From Gemmataceae bacterium (GTDB lineage: Bacteria; Planctomycetota; Planctomycetia; Gemmatales; Gemmataceae): DNA of 64,000 nucleotides. This document shows, piece after piece, positions 54,047 through 63,586 of this stretch. The stretch lies in NCBI GenBank assembly GCA_025055795.1, contig JANWVV010000007.1, forward strand, positions 1-64,000, in the 5' to 3' direction. Positions within the stretch are counted from its first letter, which is position 1. Each line of letters begins with the position of its first letter. The translations under genes were made by a program, and so were the position numbers. A model generated the notes under the pieces. It ran no database searches. It saw only the letters and a program-made list of their open reading frames with translations, and was not told the origin of the DNA.

Positions 54047-55564
54047 ATGACAGCCGCTGATGCCTATGCTGCTCTGCTCCACAGGTCCAAAGAGATAGGC
54101 ATTATACAATCCTGTGCTGCATTGTTAAGTTGGGATCAACAAACATACATGCCTGTCAAAGGTACGTTATGGCGATCTGAACAAATTTCTTATTTATCAA
54201 CATTGGCCCACGAAAAGTTGACCGATCCGCAAGTGGGACAATGGCTAGCTCAAGTGGAAAGCTCGGAGCTAATGGCGGACCCCGAAGGCGAAGCGGCGGC
54301 CAACGTGCGGGAATGGCGACGCAGTTATAACCGGGCCACCCGTGTGCCCGCCTCCCTGGTCGCCGAGTTGGCCCGGGTCACCACCGCTGCCCAGCAAGCA
54401 TGGCAAGATGCCAAACTTCGCAATGATTTCCCGGGCTTTCAGCCTCACCTGGAAAAAATCGTTCGCTTGAAAAAAGAAGAAGCTCAGGCGATCGGTTACT
54501 CGCAACATCCATATGATGCTTTGTTAGATGAATATGAACCCGGAGCGACTACTAAAGATGTACGTATACTATTCGACAATCTTGCACAACAATTAGTTCC
54601 TTTGGTGAAGATATGGTCTGGAAGTCAGCGTCGTCCGGATTGTGGAATTCTGCAACGGGACTATCCCGTGGACCGGCAGCGGATTTTCGCGGAGTCCGCA
54701 GCGGCCGCTTTGGGATTCGATTTTGCCGCCGGTCGGTTGGATGTTACGGCCCATCCGTTCTGCAGCGGTATCGGACCCGGCGACTGCCGGATTACCACCC
54801 GCTATAATCCACGCTATTTCAGCGAGGCATTCTTCGGAGTGTTGCACGAAACCGGTCACGCCCTCTACGAAATGCATCTGCCCGCGGAGCACGCCGGGAC
54901 ACCCTTAGGAACCGCTTGTTCCCTAGGCATTCACGAGTCGCAATCCCGTTTGTGGGAAAATCAGGTGGGTCGCAGCCGACCGTTCTGGGAACACTTTTTC
55001 CCCCGCTTGCAGCAAACCTTCCCGGCGGCTCTGGCAGACGTTTCGTTGGACGATTTTTACCTGGCCATCAACGAGGTTCGTCCTTCCCTGATCCGGGTCG
55101 AAGCTGATGAGGTCACTTACAATCTCCACATCATCGTGCGGTTTGAGTTGGAAACAGCGTTACTGACGGGCGATCTGCCGGTGGCGGATCTACCCGCAGC
55201 GTGGCGGCAGGCCATGGACAAATATCTGGGTGTGGTCCCGCCTGATGATAGTCGTGGCTGCCTGCAAGACATTCATTGGAGCTTTGGCGGTATCGGTTAC
55301 TTTCCGACCTATACCTTGGGGAATCTGTACGCGGCTCAGTTCATGGCGGCGGCTCGCCAGCAACTGGGCGCTGAGCAGTTGCAGCAGGATTTCCGCAACG
55401 GTCGTTTCGACCGCTTGCGGGAGTGGCTGGTCCACCACATCCACCGCCATGGCCAGCGCTATCGTGCCCAGGAGCTGTGCCGGCGGGTAACGGGGCAGCC
55501 GCTATGTCCCGAGCCCTTCCTGCAGTACCTCCGCGACAAATACGAGCCGTTGTACGGTTCTTGA
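54047..55564 (+). CDS. Metallocarboxypeptidase Taq-type (peptidase family M32)
   Basis: This 505-residue M32 zinc carboxypeptidase removes C-terminal residues from peptides. The zinc site is H267-E-T-G-H271 (FFGVLHETGHALYE), followed by the family blocks GIHESQSRLWENQVGRSRPF and ADEVTYNLHIIVRFELE and by DIHWSFGGIGYFPTYTLGN. The length is normal for the family. ATG 54047 (MTAADAYAAL) is preferred; the frame is open from GTG 53993. The segments 54090-54240 and 54480-54640 are noticeably AT-rich compared with the rest of the gene. It is cytoplasmic. It is convergent with nagA, 54 bases away. Confidence 0.93.
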   Translation: MTAADAYAALLHRSKEIGIIQSCAALLSWDQQTYMPVKGTLWRSEQISYLSTLAHEKLTDPQVGQWLAQVESSELMADPEGEAAANVREWRRSYNRATRVPASLVAELARVTTAAQQAWQDAKLRNDFPGFQPHLEKIVRLKKEEAQAIGYSQHPYDALLDEYEPGATTKDVRILFDNLAQQLVPLVKIWSGSQRRPDCGILQRDYPVDRQRIFAESAAAALGFDFAAGRLDVTAHPFCSGIGPGDCRITTRYNPRYFSEAFFGVLHETGHALYEMHLPAEHAGTPLGTACSLGIHESQSRLWENQVGRSRPFWEHFFPRLQQTFPAALADVSLDDFYLAINEVRPSLIRVEADEVTYNLHIIVRFELETALLTGDLPVADLPAAWRQAMDKYLGVVPPDDSRGCLQDIHWSFGGIGYFPTYTLGNLYAAQFMAAARQQLGAEQLQQDFRNGRFDRLREWLVHHIHRHGQRYRAQELCRRVTGQPLCPEPFLQYLRDKYEPLYGS

Positions 55565-55572
55565 TAATCAAG
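55560..55572. repeat. 13-base palindrome at carboxypeptidase stop codon
   Basis: CTTGAT-A-ATCAAG overlaps the stop codon, between two converging genes. It may be part of a bidirectional 3' end, but the stem is too short to call a terminator. Confidence 0.3.
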
Positions 55573-55618
55573 TTCGCCCTTGGCAGGGCAGGATAGTTGT
55601 TGCACAGGAAGTGGAGGG

Positions 55619-56788
55619 TCACTGGTTCCAATAGCGGACCTGCGTAAGCGGGCCGCCCGGCTGCCAACGGAAGGTAATGCATTCTGCCGGTTGTCCCGGC
55701 GAGAGTTCCGGCAGGGGCAGACCCAGCAGGCGGCGGGGCTGAGTCGTTGCCAGATCGAGGGCCTGGGCCAGACTGAGTGGGCCATCGCGAGCGACGTTGG
55801 CCACGCACGTGTCGATAAACAGGCCGCTACCCGCCAGAAAGGGAGTGCCGGCCAGAGCCACTTTGCCGTCAGCCTGGACTTCGATGTCGGTGTCCCATTC
55901 GCGGTAACGACCCGCCGGCAAACCCGCCAGGCTACTGGCATCGCAAGTCAGGAGCAAACGCTCCGGAGTTTTGCAGCGGACGATGCAGCGGACCACGGCG
56001 GGGGGCAGGTGGAAACCGTCGCAGATGATACTGGCCCATAGCTGGTCGCAGGCTAGTTGTTCCCATAAGTAGTTGTCGTGGCGTGGTAGCACGGCGTGGC
56101 AGCCATTGCCCAAGTGGGTGCTCAGACGGGCACCGGCCGCTACTGCCTGACGAATGCAACCGGGATCGGCAGCGGTATGGCCGATGGCAGCGATAACTCC
56201 TGCAGCGGTCAGTTTTTCGATGAACCTGAGGGCGCCGGGGCGTTCCGGAGCCAGGGTCATCAGGCGGATGCGACCGTTGGCCGCCTCTTGCAAACGCTGG
56301 AATTCGTCCCAGTCCGGATCCCGGACGTGCTGGCGGGGGTGGGCGCCTCGCGGTCCGTCTTCTGCCGACAGGTACGGGCCCTCCAGATGATAACCCGGAC
56401 AGATCGGACGCCACCGAGGAGATTGCTCAAACACTTTTTCCCAGGTGCGAAGGGCCTGGTGCAGTGTGTCGAAACTGGCAGTGATCAGCGTCGGTAAAAA
56501 CAGACCGATGCCATGCGCCTGGCACTGTTGCATGACGATGGCCAGGGCCTGTGCCGGATCCACTGGGACAGTACCATGGGGGGTCAGTCGACGGGTTGGA
56601 TGCAAAAAGGAAATGCCGCCCGCGCCATTGATCTGGGGATCGCAGAAACTGGGGGCCAGCCAGGGTAGATCAGCTAGCGTCGATGAGGAGAGGCCCTGCA
56701 CGGGTTGCAGGTCGCAGATTGTTTGCCCCGAGACGGACAACTCCATGGGCTGGCCGGTAACGTAATGACGCACGAGCAATCGATCCAT
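55619..56788 (-). CDS. nagA: N-acetylglucosamine-6-phosphate deacetylase
   Basis: This 389-residue amidohydrolase removes acetate from GlcNAc-6-phosphate in amino-sugar and cell-wall sugar recycling. Metal and catalytic residues match the E. coli enzyme by position: E136 (HLEGPYLS), H204 (GHTAAD), H225 (STHLGNG), H256 (DGFHLPP) and D283 (CDASSLAG). The beta-sandwich domain is formed by the first 50 and last 50 residues. The usual G-N-A-M after THL-x is GNGC. The start ATG 56788 is plausible. No nagB or other amino-sugar gene is adjacent; a Ser/Thr kinase follows upstream on the same strand, 39 bases away. Confidence 0.9.
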   Translation of the reverse strand: MDRLLVRHYVTGQPMELSVSGQTICDLQPVQGLSSSTLADLPWLAPSFCDPQINGAGGISFLHPTRRLTPHGTVPVDPAQALAIVMQQCQAHGIGLFLPTLITASFDTLHQALRTWEKVFEQSPRWRPICPGYHLEGPYLSAEDGPRGAHPRQHVRDPDWDEFQRLQEAANGRIRLMTLAPERPGALRFIEKLTAAGVIAAIGHTAADPGCIRQAVAAGARLSTHLGNGCHAVLPRHDNYLWEQLACDQLWASIICDGFHLPPAVVRCIVRCKTPERLLLTCDASSLAGLPAGRYREWDTDIEVQADGKVALAGTPFLAGSGLFIDTCVANVARDGPLSLAQALDLATTQPRRLLGLPLPELSPGQPAECITFRWQPGGPLTQVRYWNQ

Positions 56789-56827
56789 GACCGGGTCCCG
56801 ATCGCTGAACAGCGGATGGACGGTGGC

Positions 56828-58480
56828 TTACTCTGCGGAGGGAGGTGGCACTGGCCGGGGACGTACCAGGCGGGCAATGCTGAAGCCGAGGGTCAAACTA
56901 GCCACCACCGAGGCGGCCCCGGCTATCAGCATGATCCAGTCGCGGCGGCTCATCATGGTCAAGGGACGATCTTCGCCGCTGGTGGGTGGTGCCAAAGAAG
57001 CAGGGTCTACTAGTTCAACGTCCACTTCCAGGTAGGGAGTTGCCGCGGATGCGGCCGTGACGGGATGGGCGGGCGGGTTTACCGCTCCCACGGCAACGGG
57101 CACAGCCGCAGGTAGACTGGAGGTGACCGGCAGGGGTGGCGGTTCGGACCCCGCTGGGCTGGCAGGAACAGAAGGAGCCGACGGTGGCAAGGCCGGTTTG
57201 GGTCCGGTTCCCGCGGACGTTGTGCGGAGAGGGGGCACGATTCTGGCCGAGCCACCGGCGGGCTTGTCAGGGAGGGCTGGTATGACGGCAGCGGCCTCAC
57301 TATCCAGCCAGGCTTTGTAGGCGGGCGTCAGACTAGCGGCTGTCGGCCGGGCACCGCGCGGGGCCAACAGAGGCTGCAATGCATCGGCCGCAGCGGCGGG
57401 CGTGGTGAATCGCTCTTCCGGACGCTTGGCCAGCATTGTGTCCAGCACCGCCTGCAACAGTGGGGGCACCTCAGGGATGAACTCTCGCAAGGGACGCGGG
57501 GGTTCCATGGCGTGACGCACCATTTGGGCCATGATGCTGTTGTCCGGAAACGGCGGTTGACCTGTCAGGCAGTGATACAGTACACACCCCAGGCTGTAAA
57601 TGTCGGCTCGGATGTCGACGCTGCTGGCATCGCGGGCCTGCTCTGGTGCCATGTAGTCGGGCGTGCCAAGTACCGTGCCCTCTTGGGTGATCTGCGTTTC
57701 CTGTTGTCCTTCCGGCACCGATTCGTCGAACAGTTCGCGTCCCAGGCCGATGTCCAGGATTTTCACCGTGGCGTTCCAGGTGGTGTCTTCCGCCTCGGTT
57801 CCTGCCTCGCGATCAGGGCGATGGCCGTCCCGGCTTTCTACCAGCATCAGATTGGCCGGTTTCAGGTCACGATGGATCATGTGCCGTTCGTGCAGATGCT
57901 GCAGGCCTTGGAGTGCTTGATGGATCAGGCGGATGGCTTCCGGCCAGGGCAGACGACCCCGACGCTGCAGCGTCTCCTGCAGCGTTTCGCCCTCCAGGTA
58001 CTCCATGACCAGATAGTGCACCCCCTGCACTTCTCCTACCTGAAAAGCGCGGACGATGTTGGGATGGTCCAGTTGTAACAACAGCCGGGCTTCCCGTTGG
58101 AAGCGGGACAGGATCGCGGGATCGGACGCCTTCGAAGCGGGCAGGATTTTCAAAGCAACGATCTGCCCCAGATGATGGAGGGCTTTATAGACGCCCCCTA
58201 CTCCCATGTGCCCTTTGCTGATCCGTTCCAGGATCTTGTAACCGGCGATGAAAAATCCCTCGGCCCGGCCACGTTGAATCATGTGGGCTTGATATTCAGT
58301 TAACAAACGTTGTCGGACCAGATAGCGGCGGAACCGCTCCACGTCCGTAGGGGATTTACCCTCTGCCAGGCTGTCTGCCTGGAAACGCCGATAGGCGTTG
58401 TCGACCTCCTCCTGAGGTAACAGCCGGCTGCGGGCCAGCAAAACACAGTAATCTTCGACGGTGGCGGGTGGTGTGGGCAT
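56828..58480 (-). CDS. Hanks-type Ser/Thr protein kinase with C-terminal TM segment
   Basis: This is a 550-residue kinase. The N-terminal helical module (about 1-80) ends in RLLTEYQAHMIQRGRAEGF. The kinase domain spans about 82-360, with K111 in IVALKILPA, H203-R-D205 in HRDLKPAN and D243-I-G in place of DFG (the Asp is kept). APEQ ends the activation segment. The loop ISKGHMGVGGVYKA is a full glycine loop. It should be catalytically active. A Pro/Ala-rich linker and one transmembrane helix (MLIAGAASVVASLTLGFSIA) close it. The start is ATG 58480; the frame is open to 58555 without homologous sequence. Close to nagA on the same strand; a functional link is unproven. Confidence 0.92.
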   Translation of the reverse strand: MPTPPATVEDYCVLLARSRLLPQEEVDNAYRRFQADSLAEGKSPTDVERFRRYLVRQRLLTEYQAHMIQRGRAEGFFIAGYKILERISKGHMGVGGVYKALHHLGQIVALKILPASKASDPAILSRFQREARLLLQLDHPNIVRAFQVGEVQGVHYLVMEYLEGETLQETLQRRGRLPWPEAIRLIHQALQGLQHLHERHMIHRDLKPANLMLVESRDGHRPDREAGTEAEDTTWNATVKILDIGLGRELFDESVPEGQQETQITQEGTVLGTPDYMAPEQARDASSVDIRADIYSLGCVLYHCLTGQPPFPDNSIMAQMVRHAMEPPRPLREFIPEVPPLLQAVLDTMLAKRPEERFTTPAAAADALQPLLAPRGARPTAASLTPAYKAWLDSEAAAVIPALPDKPAGGSARIVPPLRTTSAGTGPKPALPPSAPSVPASPAGSEPPPLPVTSSLPAAVPVAVGAVNPPAHPVTAASAATPYLEVDVELVDPASLAPPTSGEDRPLTMMSRRDWIMLIAGAASVVASLTLGFSIARLVRPRPVPPPSAE

Positions 58481-58836
58481 GATGCTGATACTCAACCCAT
58501 ATGGTGCACTGCCAGAAACGACCGCTCGGCGCGGCCCCTTCTCTATGGTGTTCAACCCCGTATGTTAGCCGAAGGTGCACCCTTCCTGATTCTGGTATAG
58601 CATTTTTCTGCCATTGCTGGCGGTGGTGCTTGGATGTCACTATGACTGACCCACCGCTGTATTTCCAGGAACCTCAAGGCAGGACGTAGCAAGTATAACG
58701 ATAGTTGGCCGAACAACAATCCGTCCTTTCAGTGGGAGCGGGGAGCGGTTGATCAGTCAGGTTACTGGTGCGGCGGAGGCGGTACGGGTCAGCAGGCCGC
58801 TGCTGGGGGAGGAACAAAAAGGGGTACCCAGCAGGG

Positions 58837-60426
58837 TCACTGGGTGAGGTGCTGGTGAAGAAAGTCCAGGACGGCTGGATCGTGGCGGTAGAGTTCTTCC
58901 AGGCCGCGGCGGATGGCTTCGGCTTCCGCAGCGCGATTGTTCTGGCGGAGTTGGTGGACCCGTTCGACAACCGGGTGCAATTGAGGGGGTACCGCTGTGG
59001 TTGAAGCGGCCCCGGGGCCTGTGCTGGTGGTAGCGGCCTGACGCTCGAGCAAGGTTAGTCCCAAGCGGGCCAGATCGAGCCAGGTGCGTTCCGATTCCTG
59101 GGCTTCGAAGACAACCAGCAGAGCGGACCAGATCCGGCGGGCTTCGGCGATTTCGCCCACTTGCACTTTGCGTAAGCCGCGCCAGTAGGCCCGTTCGGCT
59201 TCGGAGCGGGGTTGCCACTGGCTGCCTTGCAGGATGGCCCGTTTTAGCTCGCGGTACTCCTGCAGTTTATGGCGGAAGGCAGCGATTTCCTCGCGGTAAC
59301 GGTCCGGATAACGGCGGGACAGGGGCTCCAGGTAGTCCTGCCAGGCTTGTTCCCAGTCTTCAGGGCGATCGGATTGCATCAAGGGCAGGGCGGCTTCGTA
59401 GAGTTGTTCGGCAGGGGCCTGGGGCCGGACAAAAGCGTACAGCAACAGTCCCACCACCAGCAGGAAAGCGGGTATGACGACCCAGGGCCGTTGCATCAAT
59501 GGTCGGGGGGAGTGAACGGAGGCCGATTCGTCCCGGTGCTGCTCGGACAGGGCCACCGTTTCGACGGTATCCGGAGTGAGGCGGGCGGGCCAGTCGATCC
59601 GCTGGCCCTGACGTTCCAGGCGGGCACGGATGCGTTCCAGTTCTTCCAGGAGCTGCAAGGCGTGGCCGGGACGCCGCGACGGGTTTTTCTCCAGTAGCAG
59701 GCAGATGAATTCGTCGATTTCGGCGGGCAGGTCGGGTACCAGCAGGGCGGGTCGTTCCGGCAGGGCGTAGCAGTGCTTATGCGTCAGTTCGACCAGCGTA
59801 GCAGCGGTAAAGGGGGGGCGGCCCGTCAGCAAGGCGTACAGGACGCCACCCAGGGCATAAAAGTCGCTTCGCCGGGTGTAGGGTTTACCGTTAGCTAGTT
59901 CCGGTGGCAGGAAGGCCTCTGCCCCCAGGGGGGTTGGCTTAAGCGGTGGTGTCGGCGGGAAAATGCGGGCCAGGCCGCAGGACAGCAGCTTGACCGTGCC
60001 ATCGGGCTGACGCATCAGATGGGCCGGTTTCAATTCCCGATGCAGAACGTTGCGGTTATGAGCATGTTTGAGGGCCCGGGCCGCCTGCACGGCCACCTGC
60101 AACACCTCCGGCCAGGGTACCGGTCCCTGACGCAGCCGCTGGGCGTAATCCTCGCCGTCGATCCATTCGCAAGCGACATAGACGGTACCATTGCTGATAC
60201 CGCTGTCGTAGTAACGGGCCAGGTTGGCGTGTTCCAAACGCTGCAGGGGCAGCATTTCCGCCGCTAGTTTCTGGGCCAACTGTTCCTCGCGGACGTTCGG
60301 GCCGTGGAAAATCTTGACCGCGGCCACACGCCCCTCCTCGCGGTAACTGCGGGCCCGATACAAACTACCCTGGGGTCCCTGGTACACCTCCTGTTCCAGG
60401 TACCAATTGCCAACGCGGGCTCCCAT
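58837..60426 (-). CDS. Degenerate Ser/Thr kinase-like protein with TM segment and C-terminal helical domain
   Basis: This is a 529-residue protein with a kinase fold at residues 5-270: VAAVKIFHG (K38 kept) and NVLHRELKPAHLM, where HRD is H129-R-E131. DFG is replaced by S149-C-G (LLSCGLAR), and the activation end is PPELAN. The catalytic and metal-binding Asp residues are thus both lost, so it is probably a pseudokinase. After a linker, a transmembrane helix (VIPAFLLVVGLLLYAFV, about 345) leads to an external or periplasmic helical domain with TPR-like features (KVQVGEIAEARRIWSALLVV). It lies upstream of the active kinase on the same strand, separated by 356 bases, and may regulate it. Not recognised as a characterised protein. 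Confidence 0.85.
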   Translation of the reverse strand: MGARVGNWYLEQEVYQGPQGSLYRARSYREEGRVAAVKIFHGPNVREEQLAQKLAAEMLPLQRLEHANLARYYDSGISNGTVYVACEWIDGEDYAQRLRQGPVPWPEVLQVAVQAARALKHAHNRNVLHRELKPAHLMRQPDGTVKLLSCGLARIFPPTPPLKPTPLGAEAFLPPELANGKPYTRRSDFYALGGVLYALLTGRPPFTAATLVELTHKHCYALPERPALLVPDLPAEIDEFICLLLEKNPSRRPGHALQLLEELERIRARLERQGQRIDWPARLTPDTVETVALSEQHRDESASVHSPRPLMQRPWVVIPAFLLVVGLLLYAFVRPQAPAEQLYEAALPLMQSDRPEDWEQAWQDYLEPLSRRYPDRYREEIAAFRHKLQEYRELKRAILQGSQWQPRSEAERAYWRGLRKVQVGEIAEARRIWSALLVVFEAQESERTWLDLARLGLTLLERQAATTSTGPGAASTTAVPPQLHPVVERVHQLRQNNRAAEAEAIRRGLEELYRHDPAVLDFLHQHLTQ

Positions 60427-60636
60427 AGCTCCACCATCGGACCGTCTGCTTTGCCGGTCCGGTTATCACCTGTAATACCTATGCTTTGTCCAACTATTCC
60501 AGCAGCAATCGGGTATGATATACCTAAATTTACAAAAACTGCCATCCCGGCGTGCTTGTAAGATCGCCCAGCTTGATCCGGGTTAGCCGAGCAAGCAACC
60601 TTAACAATTCTACTGATGCAAGGCGAGCACTTTTCC

Positions 60637-61059
60637 ATGATGAAGCCTTCATCACGTCTGGCGGTGCTGCTGATAGCCCATGGCAGCCGCCGACCGGAAG
60701 CGAACGTCGAGGTGGAACACCTGGCCGTGCAGTTGCAGCAGCAGGGCGGGTTCTGGTGCGTGCAGCCCGCGTTTTTGGAACTGGCCGAGCCCACGATCGA
60801 GGCCGGGGCCGACCGGTGCGTCGCTCAGCAGGCCACCGCCGTGATACTGCTGCCGTATTTCCTGTCTCCAGGCCGGCATGTCGCCGATGATCTGCGTCGC
60901 GCCTGCGATCGATTGCAACAGCGCTATCCGCAGGTTCCCTTCGTACTGGCTCCGCCACTGGGGCAACATCCGGCCATTGCGGACATTCTGCTACAGCACG
61001 CCCAGCAGGCGGCCCGATCGCTGGATGTGCCGATCGACTCGCTGTGCACACCAGGATAG
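60637..61059 (+). CDS. CbiX/SirB-like cobalt or ferrous chelatase
   Basis: This 140-residue single-domain chelatase of the CbiX-short/SirB type inserts Co2+ or Fe2+ into sirohydrochlorin (cobalamin or siroheme synthesis). It has LLIAHGSRRPEANVEVE with the metal-binding His near the start, FLELAEPTIEAGADR, ILLPYFLSPGRHVADDL with the second His, and APPLGQHPAI. Short CbiX proteins act as dimers. ATG 60637 is preferred, with AAGGCGAG about nine bases upstream; ATG 60616 is possible. No other tetrapyrrole gene is nearby. It is divergent from the pseudokinase. Confidence 0.9.
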   Translation: MMKPSSRLAVLLIAHGSRRPEANVEVEHLAVQLQQQGGFWCVQPAFLELAEPTIEAGADRCVAQQATAVILLPYFLSPGRHVADDLRRACDRLQQRYPQVPFVLAPPLGQHPAIADILLQHAQQAARSLDVPIDSLCTPG

Positions 61060-61225
61060 TGAATAATTTCCTCGGACAACTGGCCCCCGCCTACCATGAG
61101 GACCGTTCAACCAAGCGACTCGCCTTGCCAGTTCAATGCTGATAGACCTTCGTCAAGAGGCGGACCCGCCCATCGGGCTAACCTCTGATCCAGGGCCTGC
61201 GCGGTGCTGTCCGAGCCTCGCCATC

Positions 61226-63436
61226 TCAGCGGCGTTGCCGGCGGAACCAGTCGAGCCAGGCATGGGCAGCGGCAGTACGAGCCCGCTGGTCCGCTCCGGG
61301 AGCTGGTCCGAAATCCTGACCTGTAAGGCTCTTCAAGGCCGCGTGCACCGCGCGGACTACCGCCTCGTGCTCGTCTAGCAGAAGGGGGATCAGGTCGGGA
61401 ATGAGCAGTTTGTCGTCCTTCATAGCAATGGCCAGGGCGGCCGCACGCCGCAGTTCCGGATCGCTAGCCTGCAGGTATTGCCGCAACGTATCGGCCGTCA
61501 TGCGCGTGAGCCGCTCGGCCAGGGCCTGGCGGGCCAAACCTTTCCGCTCACCCTCCACGCGGTGCACCAGTGTCAGAAGGGCTTGGGTGAAGGCGTTCCC
61601 CTTGCCTTGCTTGAGGGCATTCAGCCCGTGCACCCACTGAGGGGGCGGCGTCCGCAACAGTTCCTCAACGATTGCTTCTGGATCGCCAGCGTTGATCTGA
61701 CCAGCGGGCGGCTCACGTGGGGGATTGACCCGATCAGGGTGCTCTGTACCCCCTGAAGGGGGAGTAAGAGGGGGTAATGGTCGGGATGGATCGGGGCCGG
61801 GAGGTGTCGGCTCGCTCCCTGCAATCGTTGTGCCCTTTTCATCAGGCGGTTGGGTGGGTGTGTTCGTACCAGTCCCTGGGGCTGGGGGGTTGGCCGCGAT
61901 CTTTTGCCAAGGCGAGGCACGGCCATCCGTACGCAGTTCGGCATCGCGCCCAGAGCCCTGGACGACCCGGCTGAGATCCCGTACCACATTGGAGCGGCAC
62001 AGCACCAGCAAGGCGAAGGCGCTATTCACCAGGTCGCCCCAGCCACCGTCTGCCTGTTGAGCGTTGACCAGAATGTCGGCGGCGTAATCGTACCAGTCGA
62101 CGTTGCCGATTTTGTCGATGCCGTAAATGACGCCCACTCGTTCCAGCGACCACAGAAAGTAATAAGAGTGGTGACCGGTGGGGAACAGGCCCAAGCGGTT
62201 GGCCCCTTTCCCTTTGCCACGGAAAGGCACATCGCCCTGCAGGACCGCTGCCAGGTTGGCAAACCCTTTCTGAATGGCGACGGCACACGGGTCGCCGGCC
62301 AAGGGAGGGGCAAGCGGACCGGCTGGCTTTTTGGGTGCGGGTTTGTTGGGTTCTTTGACCGCTGGCGGCGGAGTCGGCGGCGGTCGGAAAAAGGGATCGT
62401 CCGTGCCGTTGGTACTTGGCTGACCAGCGGGCGGTGGCCGGAAAAATGGATCATCCGGAGACGGAGAAGTTTTCTTGGCCCCAGCATCGCTGCGGGATTT
62501 ACCCTGGGGAGTGGGCAGTGCCTGCGGATCGGTACGCAGTAGCCGTTCCTGACGCCGCCCGACCGCGGTAGCTAGTCCCAGCAGACCCACGCAGGTCATC
62601 GAAGCACTACCCGGAAAGCCTTTGCCGGAATACGGCCAGCCGCCATCGGGACACTGGGTGGCCAGAAAACGTTTCTCGATCAGGTTGAAAGCGGCTTCAA
62701 CCGGAACGCCGTGCTTGCGGGCGGCCCATAGACCGAGAATGGCAAACTGCGTATTGGAATTGTCATCGGCGAAATGATGGGCACCACCATTTCGTTGCAT
62801 GTATTCCGCCTGAAGCTGTCCGGCGTAGCGGGCGACCGCCGGGTGCAGGCGGCGGAAGTCAGTGGCGGGTGGCAGCGAGGGCCTTTGAGCGGTGTCCCTG
62901 TCCCGCGCCGGTTGCACTTGTCCGCTACGCAGTTCGGCAGTCAGGAGGGCGTTGCGTAGCATGGTTTCCATCGACTCCGACACGCCGGGACAACCGTAGG
63001 TCCATCCCCCCTGCGGATTCTGTCCGGCTAGAAGCCGGACGGCCAGCATCTGAATAATGGGTACGTCGGCGGGGTCGCCCAGACGGTCCAAATACAGGAT
63101 GTACAGGGCCAGGTGGTACGTCTGGGTCTCGGAAAACGAGGCTTCTCGCACCTGGGCTGTGACGCGTTTGAGGGTGTCATCTTCGGCCGACAGTCCACAT
63201 TCGAGCAATGCCAGTCCGGCTAAGGCGGCCTCGGCCACGGGCCGTTGTTCTGACCCCTTTGGGAGCTGTTTTGCCCCTTGAGCCTGCAGCCGCTTTTTTG
63301 TGTAGGCCATTCCTTTGTCGATGGCGGCGTTAATCTGTTGGGGTGTGGCTGCCGGTGCCGAGTGGGTGTGGGTCAGGGCGATCAGGCCGAACCCCACAGC
63401 TAGTCCAGTAGTGGCGAGCAAACGGCGTGGTACCAT
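61226..63436 (-). CDS. Secreted prenyltransferase/squalene-oxidase-repeat protein with C-terminal HEAT repeats
   Basis: This 736-residue protein has a signal peptide (LLATTGLAVGFGLIAL). Residues about 30-510 have alpha-toroid repeats with QxxGGW-type motifs: NPQGGWTYGCPGVSES, CPDGGWPYSGKGF and ADGGWGDLVNSAFALL. That is the fold of squalene-hopene cyclases and terpene cyclases, but the acidic DxDD catalytic motif is not seen. A Pro-rich linker with repeated DDPFFRPPP units interrupts it, and a C-terminal HEAT-like part (DPELRRAAALAIAMKDDK) ends with LTGQDFGP. The start is ATG 63436, with GGGAGA nearby. The family is common in planctomycetes, probably binding or scaffolding rather than cyclising; this is an inference. 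Confidence 0.82.
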   Translation of the reverse strand: MVPRRLLATTGLAVGFGLIALTHTHSAPAATPQQINAAIDKGMAYTKKRLQAQGAKQLPKGSEQRPVAEAALAGLALLECGLSAEDDTLKRVTAQVREASFSETQTYHLALYILYLDRLGDPADVPIIQMLAVRLLAGQNPQGGWTYGCPGVSESMETMLRNALLTAELRSGQVQPARDRDTAQRPSLPPATDFRRLHPAVARYAGQLQAEYMQRNGGAHHFADDNSNTQFAILGLWAARKHGVPVEAAFNLIEKRFLATQCPDGGWPYSGKGFPGSASMTCVGLLGLATAVGRRQERLLRTDPQALPTPQGKSRSDAGAKKTSPSPDDPFFRPPPAGQPSTNGTDDPFFRPPPTPPPAVKEPNKPAPKKPAGPLAPPLAGDPCAVAIQKGFANLAAVLQGDVPFRGKGKGANRLGLFPTGHHSYYFLWSLERVGVIYGIDKIGNVDWYDYAADILVNAQQADGGWGDLVNSAFALLVLCRSNVVRDLSRVVQGSGRDAELRTDGRASPWQKIAANPPAPGTGTNTPTQPPDEKGTTIAGSEPTPPGPDPSRPLPPLTPPSGGTEHPDRVNPPREPPAGQINAGDPEAIVEELLRTPPPQWVHGLNALKQGKGNAFTQALLTLVHRVEGERKGLARQALAERLTRMTADTLRQYLQASDPELRRAAALAIAMKDDKLLIPDLIPLLLDEHEAVVRAVHAALKSLTGQDFGPAPGADQRARTAAAHAWLDWFRRQRR

Positions 63437-63586
63437 AGGTTGGTCTCCCGCAAGGCAGGCGGAAGGGACCTGCCGGGGCTGACAAGCGGCGTAACCTACA
63501 AAGCAGACTTGAATTCGTTGGGGTAGCCCACGGGACGATCTGTGGAGGAACGGTCGCAGCAACGCGTCAGGCGGTCTTGATGCAGC

